This document shows positions 24,301 through 33,300 of a stretch of 64,000 nucleotides of DNA, piece by piece. This stretch comes from Lepidurus packardi (Eukaryota > Arthropoda > Branchiopoda > Notostraca > Triopsidae). Both the position numbers and the translations under genes were made by a program. Within the stretch, counting starts at the first letter, position 1. Each line of letters begins with the position of its first letter. The stretch is from contig JAKZAN010000006.1 in the NCBI GenBank assembly GCA_023053545.1, forward strand, positions 1,245,001 to 1,309,000, in the 5' to 3' direction. The notes beneath the pieces were generated by a model. The model was not told the DNA's origin, ran no database searches, and was given only the letters and a program-made list of their open reading frames with translations.

Positions 24301-27300
24301 AACATTGTCTAACCACAGATTTGCTAAACCATTTGGTATTTGTGCAGAAAGTCTTCATGAAAGTAAACATTGCCAGTCGTAAATCATCCGTTGTAAAAAA
24401 AAAAGAGATTGTATTATGTAGGAAGTCAACGAGGTACTTTTGAAAGTATCAGGAGGTGATAAGCCAGTCCCGCTGTGGGAAGAGCAAGAGCCCTCTTCAG
24501 CCTTATCGCATCGTTTGTTGTACAATCTGACCATCAAGCTAAAAGGCATACAAATTACTGCGACCACGCCCACCAATACTGCCGTGCGACTCGAAACGGG
24601 CCTAGTGGAATTGCAGTTGTCCAATCGGGTTCAAAAAGCCTCGGGTTCCAAATCATGCTCGGACTTCCTGCGCAGTATGCAAACCAAGCTATTTGGACGT
24701 GCCAATTTAGACATAAACCTGAGTCTGGGTCAACTGATACGGAATCCTTTATTCGAGGAAGCCGAGCCTGAATACCAGCAAGCTGCTTTCTTTAAGACTC
24801 GTATCGGACTTCGCAATGCCTTTCATGAAGAAGTGCTTTCCAATGGCAGTTCATCTGAAGGAGACAAAGAGCTAGTTCTCATTACATTGAATCGACCTTT
24901 GGTATTCCTTCAGCCCGTAGCAGTAGACAAGGCCATACTGGTCTGGCTCAACTACAAGAATGCTTACGATTACTGGACGGAACAACGGACCAATCTGGGC
25001 AAAGAAACTTACACCCTCCAACCCGATGTAATCCGATTTTCTGACAATCTTCCCAAGCTTCTGATACATCACACTACGACAGTTCTGTAAGGATTGCCTT
25101 TCTTTTAGGTGTTGGAAAAATTGACAACCCAGCTAGCCTCACCCAATTTAGGCACGCTCTTCCTCCAGCTCACCGTAGATGACATGGGTATTTGCCTACC
25201 GTTGCATTCTTGCCCACCGGTAAGGTTTTTCAACCTTTAACAGTGGTGCTTCCCATAACGAACGCAATCCGTTCCAGGACGGCGTTCGTTAGGCGAATCC
25301 GTTATGCGGGACGCCATTTTCCATAGGTTGCTATGGCAATAAATTTGATTCGTTCCCGAGGCCGGTCCAAAATCGTGAAAAATCGTAATTTTGCATTATG
25401 AACCTATTCTTTCTTAAACCTATGAAATCACCACCTACTGGCCTTGAACTCTTCTTCGTCTTGTTCTAAAGCTTGTGAGCTTGTTCCTGGAATGGATCTT
25501 TTTAGCTCTTCATACATGACCCTAGCTTTCTCACAAATGATTTCCTGCGTGGGTACATCTCCTGCTTTCGTTGGCCTTTCGTTAATCCAAACTAACAACA
25601 ACCTCATTTCATCACCAATCGATTTCCTGTGCACCTGTGAACAAACTCTTGAGACTCCATTGGCCATCTTAGCTTTCATGATTGATTCTCTATTGGCTAA
25701 AATTGTTCCTTTGGTTGACTTGATCACTCGATATTCAGCTACAAGATCCACAAATCAAGCTCCCGAGTCACAGTATAGAGGTTTCACAGTATGCTAACAG
25801 GGCTATCTTCCAATGTTAAGGTTTTCTGACGACCTTCTCGGTCCCCCGAGTAATATTCAGGTAAAAGGCCAGAAAATGAAAGGGTACATTCGCAAACCTC
25901 CCAGTGCAGTTCAAAAAAGGTCACAACGGTTTACAAAGCGCGTAATTTAAATCTATTGCTTTAAACTATGTGAGCTTAAAATAAAAGATGAATTAACTAG
26001 GTCAAAGCACAACACGTTTACACATTATAGACTATTTCGCGTTACCCAGGTTGGACCACGAGGAGGCAGTCTATTTTGCAACCCATACATAGGTGTTTTA
26101 TAGTATACAGGTTTAACCCCATATACCATAAAATACCCATGTATATTAATGTCTATATGTGTTGTTAGGACTATCTCTGTCTATATACGAGTTATCCATT
26201 ACATTGGTACTTTACAACTATTCCTAAATGTTACTAACTTTTGCAAGTTTAGTATTTTTCTTAACACGTTTAACTACGGCTCTTTCTGCTACAGCTACAT
26301 TTTCTTCTTTAAGTGTATAGTAAATCCTAACTCGAACGAATAAATTAAAGAAATAATCAACTGGAAAAGCTTCGCGTGTCAATTCAGATAAACCAAGCAG
26401 TTTAAGTTTAGCAACAATACCACTAACTATCCCTGGCTCACAAAAGGATTCCTGATAAGTTTCCTGAAAAACGGACTCACTTTGTGAACGTGAAAAACGG
26501 ACTCACACAATGTGAACGTGAAAGAGATTACCGTAAGACTTTAATACCAAGATCCATCATAATCATTTCTGGGAGAAAAACTTTCGAATTCGCGCAATGC
26601 TAGTCGAATCGTACGTCAGCCTCAAACTCCGTAGAGAGAAAGGTCACCAATCCCCGTTTTGTGAATGTTTTGTTCTCTTTTCGAACCCTTTTTGTAGTAG
26701 ATTTGGAATGCCTACTTCTGGGGTTAGGATGGGCAAGTCTGTGAATCCATCCCTCCTATGTTCCTTGTTACCCCCACATCCTCTTGAGACCGAGAAAGTC
26801 GTCTTAATCCCTTTACATCGGAAGATACCCCCAGTTACCATACTGTGAAAACCTTTATACTGTGATCTTAGCTTTCATGATTGATTCTCTATTGGCTAAA
26901 ATTGTTCCTTTGGTTGACTTGATCACCACATCTTCAGCAGCAAGATCTACAACTCAAGCCCCTGAGTCTTTTGTGTCTATGATTTCTTGCTTCATTTCGG
27001 TAGCAAGTGCTTTCTACTCTTACCATACTAACGGTCTTCTTAGGTACCATTTTGATCAGACTAAAAAAAAGTCCTGAACTTTCCACAAATTTCAAATGCA
27101 AAAAACGCAACAGATCGCACGTGCGGTTTGTAATGCGGGACCGTGTTCTTTACGCCGAACATTTTCCTGCCCGCGCGTTCGTAAGTGGAACGTTTGTTAT
27201 GGGATGCACCACTGTATTGTATTCATAGTCAAAGCCTCTATCGAATTCATGTTATATTTCTATATTTCCGTTATTTTGCGTGTTGAAGGCGTGGGCTGGA

Positions 27301-30300
27301 GGACGTTTGGTGACAGATTCCGAAGGTTGTGGAGCAGTAGTGGTGACGTTAGAACATTCCAGCATTTCAGCATGCAGCTCAGGCTCGTTGGTGAGCAAAG
27401 GCCGTTTCACAGGCTTGTGTTTAAGGTTTGCGGATGATTTCGAGACTGGTTTGGACGACTGGAAGCCTGATATGACTGATTCTTCCTTAATGAATTCCTG
27501 TGTGGTTTCGGAAGGCACTTACGAAGTATGTAGTCGCACCGTGGCGCAGAATGGTGTCGAGAACGCCAAGTGGATCTTGAACGTGGGCTGGCAAATGGAG
27601 GGCGTGGATACACATTTGGATACTTCCATTGGCAAACAATTATCAGCCCTAGGACACACCTTGACTATGTTGACGGGTGGGGAAGAAGAAGGAACTATCA
27701 CGGCAACGGGCCATACTAGCGAAGATTCGGAGGATGAAGAGGAAGAAGGCCAGGCCAGTAGACAAGGCAGTGAAGCGGCTTCGGAGGTTCCAGATGGTGC
27801 AGGAGAAATTGACGGAGTAGAAATACGGAAAAATGGGTGGAGCCAAGTGAAACGAGGGTGGTCCTTGGCGCGGCGGACTGCCCCAGCAGGAACTTTGCTT
27901 CAATCGCCATTGATGGACAGCAAATGGCGTACCAGAGTAATTGAGAAGGAAATGACCGAGCAAGCGCGTATTATTCATGATTTGAGAGCGTTGGGAGCTT
28001 CAGCAGCCACCGTGGAGCAGGAAATGAAGAGACTACAGGAATTGGAAGCGTTAGCTTTCAAAGGTTTCCGACGTGATATGATTCAACGGTTGAGAAGGCA
28101 GAGCGTGAAAACCTCCTCGTTGTCGGTCAAGGAAAATACTGCAGGGTTGGCTAAAGAAAGTGTCCCCAGCGCTGTTTTGCTTGAAGACGTCTTTGGGTCA
28201 GGAACGATACCTACCCTTCCAAACCGAGCTCAAGTGGGACACCAACGATCCAAATCTATCGCTATTCCTTCTACAGTTGATACATCACGCGAAGCTTTAA
28301 CGTAAGTTTTGAATGATTGTTGGCTTTAAAGCTTTTTTTTTTTTTTTTTTAAATTATCTCAGCATGAGCACTGCTCGTTGCCGCCTATTTATTGGGTCTG
28401 AAGTTAAGTAATCAGTGAACAATTTTACAAACATACATTCATTTACGCTATTCCTCGCAAGGAGAGCGTAGCCATACTATAGCAAAGATATGGTAATAGC
28501 TTCTTTCCTTATTCTAAAAAAGTCAGATAACTCGTACGACAGGGAGAAGTCAGCGTCACTTCTGGTTAGTGGGTTAGTTGGGATGTAGGGTTGTTAGAGC
28601 CGAGATGGCGAAAGTATTTATTGCTTTGTAAGCGGTTGGGTTTGTGAGTATAGTCTGTGGATTAAAGTGGAGTCGAAGTTTTGATTAGTCTCTTAGCAAA
28701 ATAGCTCTGGATCTATTTAAGAGTCTGCAGTGGAAAAACATGTGTCTGAGGTCTTGTTTCGAGTGGTTGTTACAGGTGCAATTTGGGTCTGGTGTCTTTT
28801 TAATGCGGTAGAGGAATGACTTTGTCGGGAAATGTAAGGTTCTAAGTCTAAGTCTGAAGTCTTAAAAATGTAATTCTATAAAGCGTCTGATTCTAATAAC
28901 CACAGTGATCACCATAAGCGCCATCTACTGTTAAACCATACAATTAGGAAATCGGGGTCATGGAGTAGAAACGGGGTCAGAAAGATGTCCGACAGAAGAA
29001 TTCCTAACGTAACCTAACCGTGTTTTTAATACGGCTTAAGCAATTTCTAATATCGTTAGCGTTTAACCATTGAGCAGAAACTTTTTAAACTCGATATTCA
29101 ATTGGCCCCTTAAAAGATTATGGACTTGGCGTCCTTCTGTCGGGTACACGGAGTCCTTGTGTCGAGTCGTCCTTGTGTCGCGTTGGCGTTGAGAACCCAC
29201 TTAAGCGTAGGAGTAGTCTTCAAAAGCGCAGAGTTAGTTGTTTTAGACGTGTGGTTACATACAAATGGTGATGAACAAGAAAAAAGTTGATTTAAATGTA
29301 TAAGAGAAGTTGCGGCTCATTGAAACTTATGACAAGCTAAATTTAAAAGATTTGCCACAAAAGGTAGCGGCCGTTTAATTAGGAACTCCTCAATTGTTTA
29401 AAAATAGGTACGAAATAAACAATAGTGGATGTAGTGAACCTAATCTGTAGGTACATATTTCTGTTTTTCGGTTATAAGAATCTCCGCTTAATAGTACCAA
29501 TATTCACTTGACAAACGGGATCACAATATGCGGCATCTACTGTATTTTAATTCTAAAAATCAATATCTTGTTTTGTCTTTAGAAATTCCTTGCCTTCGCA
29601 TGCAATTCCGGCCAAAACTCCCGAGTCCAAATCTATTTCAAGCAAAATGCGCCATGCCTCCGGCACCAAGTAAGAAATATCCATTCGTAAATAATTTCTT
29701 CGCTAATAGTTGGGATGTTTCCAGTGTTAGTACAGCTACAAAAACTACATCAAATGCAGTACCCATGGCCAAGCCCCAGGAGCCTAATGTAGACCTTGAG
29801 TTGGATGTTAAAGTTCGGATCAACAGCGGGAAATGTGTTCTGCATACTCGCGATTCACGTGAAGAGGAGTTAAAAAAGTAAACTACCAAATAATTGTTTT
29901 TGAACTCGTCTGAGTATTTGTGTCATTCTCTGTAGTCGTATGCGTAAGGAAAGGAGCTTTTCGAGCGGTTTGCTCAATTCAAGTCACCAGAACAGCCCAA
30001 ATACAAGTCGTCGGAAAACGGATTTGCGTTTCAACGTGTCTTCGTCACGTTTAAAAGGAATGGGAGGCGTTACAAGTTCCCAGTTAGCTGATCTCACTAT
30101 CTTCCACATTCCTGGCCTGGATGTTAAAGTACTGTGTTTGAAACTGTTTAGCGTACAAGAAAAAGAAAATCTTGTTTTCAGGTTCATTATGACTCACGAA
30201 TGGTAGCCGAAGAATCTAAAACGGCCTCGCAGGAGCCCTTGTCAAGCAAGGGCAAGAATGTGACCAAGAAAGCGAGTTTATTTACGTGGATGACACTTCA

Positions 30301-33300
30301 AAGCATTCCTGAAGAAACAATAGTTAGCCCCCATATCCTACAGTTCTTAGAGCAAGCGCTAGAGCCTATTTCGAATGCCACCGCCCATACCAACCCAGTT
30401 TTGTCCGTACCCAAATCTTCCTCGACCGACAATGCACCCTTGGGCTCAGTATTCACGATGGATTTTCCAGCATCAGGCACGGCTACACAAGGACCTCAGT
30501 CCTATGGGTCATTTCCAGTGGATGTTGTCGTGTATTTCCATATGCAGCCATCGGTGTTCCGTTTCTCCTGTTTGCCGGTTTCTCGAGTTGAATGCCTGCT
30601 CCGGCTGCCTTCCTTACACCTCGTATTTTCTTCGAAGCGAGCAGAAGATCCTTTACAAAGGTAGCGTTCATTTTTATGATTTTCATAGTTTCTCTATAGA
30701 AATGGTCGTGTTTTAGTGAGTTTGTGGGGCAGAAAGAAGCCGAGTTCTTCTCTAACCAAGGGCCCTTTAATTTGGCTTCTGCTGTGGGAGGGTTAAGTGT
30801 GACAGGCTGTTTGTCAGATTTCTCCTTATACATTTTTCATCCGTATGGTGGCGGCAAGAAGTCAGGTAACGAAAGCTAGTCGCACCGATTCTTTTGCTAA
30901 AGATAACGTGAACAATCTTTTTAAGAATAGGCTAAATTGGTGTTTCTTTACAGGTGGTGGAAGCACTGCGAGGCAAGAGGAGGAGTCTGAGCGCAAAGAT
31001 TCCCTGAGTGTGAACGTAGAGTTTGTGAAATTCATCATTTCTCGGTTCAGGAAATTGCACCTAGTCAAGCGCTCTGAAGCAGTTGGACAGGAGACAAGCA
31101 AAGCTGTTATACGCTTTTCAAGTATTATGCTAGTACGAATGTCTTCAACTATTCCTTACGTTCAAATCTTTAGCTATTGTGGATATTGGTTCAGCTTCTT
31201 TTAAATACGATATGCGAAGATTGACGGAAATTCTGGCTTTCCCAAAAGCTTGGTATCGAAGAAGCATTGTTAGACGGTTGTTTTTGGGCGACTTTACGCG
31301 ATCGTACGAGCCATCAGCTGAGCAGTCGGGAGCTCGCACCACCAGTCGTCGAATGTAAATATCTTAAGCCAATTTAACGTGCTACTGCACGTTTTAGTCA
31401 ATTTTAAAGTGCTACAATGTTCTTATATGTTCTTATGTGTTCAATATGAACACATAAACAATATGAACACAAACAATATGAACACATAAACAATATGAAC
31501 AACATAAACAATATGAACAACATAAACAATATGAACAACATAAACAATATGAACACAAACAATATGAACACATAAACAATATGAACAACATAAACAATAT
31601 GAACACAAACAATATGAACACATAAACAATATGAACAACATAAACAATATGAACACATAAACAATATGAACAACATAAACAATATGAACACATTCTTATA
31701 TGTTCTATATGATGTGTAGGGACACGGTGGATTTGGACATGAACAGTTCGTTTGCCGGCAGTTTTGACGCTCCCGAAAACAGTGAAAAGAATGTACCCCA
31801 TGAATCGAGCACTCCTACTGCAGTAGCGTTGACTTCATGGGAAACTTTGGTGGTTTTTGCTGTCAATTTCACCAAACTTAACGTGCATATGAATATGGGT
31901 AACGTTATGGGCAACGTTACGTAAGTGTTCTTTGACTATTCAAACGAATTGTTTGTGTTTTTCTATATTAATTTTGTTTCTTTTTTTAATTTTTTTCCTC
32001 AGCTGGTTAACGAAAGATTTTAAGTCTGAGGGTAGATTATCTATTGGCAGCTCTGGACACAAGAACATGTACATTGGGGTTGGTTTGCAAGGATCTAGTT
32101 TAGATGCCAAAGGAGGCATTGTGGGCGGAGCTATCGAGCTTAGCGGCATTGAAACTTTCTGTAATTGTTTACCTGGCGTAGGAGTTACAAAGGCTAATCT
32201 TTGTCTTTTATAGTACGAATCCAAGAAGACCCTGGGACAGAACCTGACCATCGTGTAGGCTTGAAATTGTACGCTCTGGAATGCCGTTTGGATTATATGG
32301 GAACCAGCGTGCTTATGGGCAGAGTGAGTGGATTGGATGTAATTATGCGGGATGAATGGAAAGTCGAGCAAGGGCTAAAATCCGCCAAGGAACCCCTGAA
32401 ACGCAAAAATTCGACCAGCAGCTTACCCACGAGGAGACCAGCCATGATTTTCATTCATGGAACCTTGTGCTGGGATCAGCTCCAGATGATGATGTCCAAA
32501 TCCACCACGGCGGACTTGCTGAAGATGTACTTGAAGCTCGACGAGTTCTTCCAGCAGCAATTTCGCAGCAGTAAAAGGCTTTTCAGTAGCCTGGAACCGC
32601 CTCCAACGTCGGCGTCTCTGAAACGCCGTAAAATGGCAGTTGTAGTTCCTCCAACAAAAGCTATCGAAGTTAAAGCTCAATCCACTCAGAGTGACGTCCA
32701 ACATCATCGTCATTGGCAGAAAGCCATTTGTCGCGTTGCAGGAGTGCGGATTTCTACCTTAACCGAGCCCTTACCCGAATTTGGTACCATAGTGGGCGGA
32801 ACGATGGAGTTACACGGCACTAACATCTCCTTAGCATGCTTCCATGGTATCAATTTCAAGACCAAATCCTGGGCGTTGTTTAGTCTTAAAGAACCCTGCA
32901 TTTCTTTTGCTACTGAAGCTCAGCAAGTTCCTGGCAATGGTATTACTCAAAAATTATCCCTAAAATCGCATATTGGAAGGGTTTCATAGAACTTTTTTTT
33001 TATTATGGCAGATCCATCTTCTATACATGTGGTGCAAAACTTGTCATTTAGCTTAGGCATAGCAACTATCGGCTCGAGGGGAAATCAGCCCTTGGAATTA
33101 CAACCCAATCAGCATAGTCCTGCCTCGATGGCCAACGTTTGTCGAATATCTCGAGACCAGCTTTTCCCGCCACAATTCCGGACGTTGCAGGACTGGTTTT
33201 TATATGCGTTTGCCACAAGTCGATTAGACGGTAACACTCTTTGTCAGAAGTGATGGGTGTTGTTGTAATGTAGATGGTTCCCCTTTTTGTAGCGGTGGAA

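Noticed and set aside
25082..25108. 27-nt intron between BLTP1 exons 31 and 32 using donor ACA|GTTCTG
   Set aside because: Too short for a spliceosomal intron. The donor at 25028 gives an 81-nt intron and restores the family spacing to GTLFLQL.
31404..31801. Minus-strand ORFs encoding YCLCCSYCLCVHIVYV repeats
   Set aside because: They are translations of the intronic AACAATATGAACA minisatellite between BLTP1 exons 40 and 41, on the opposite strand.
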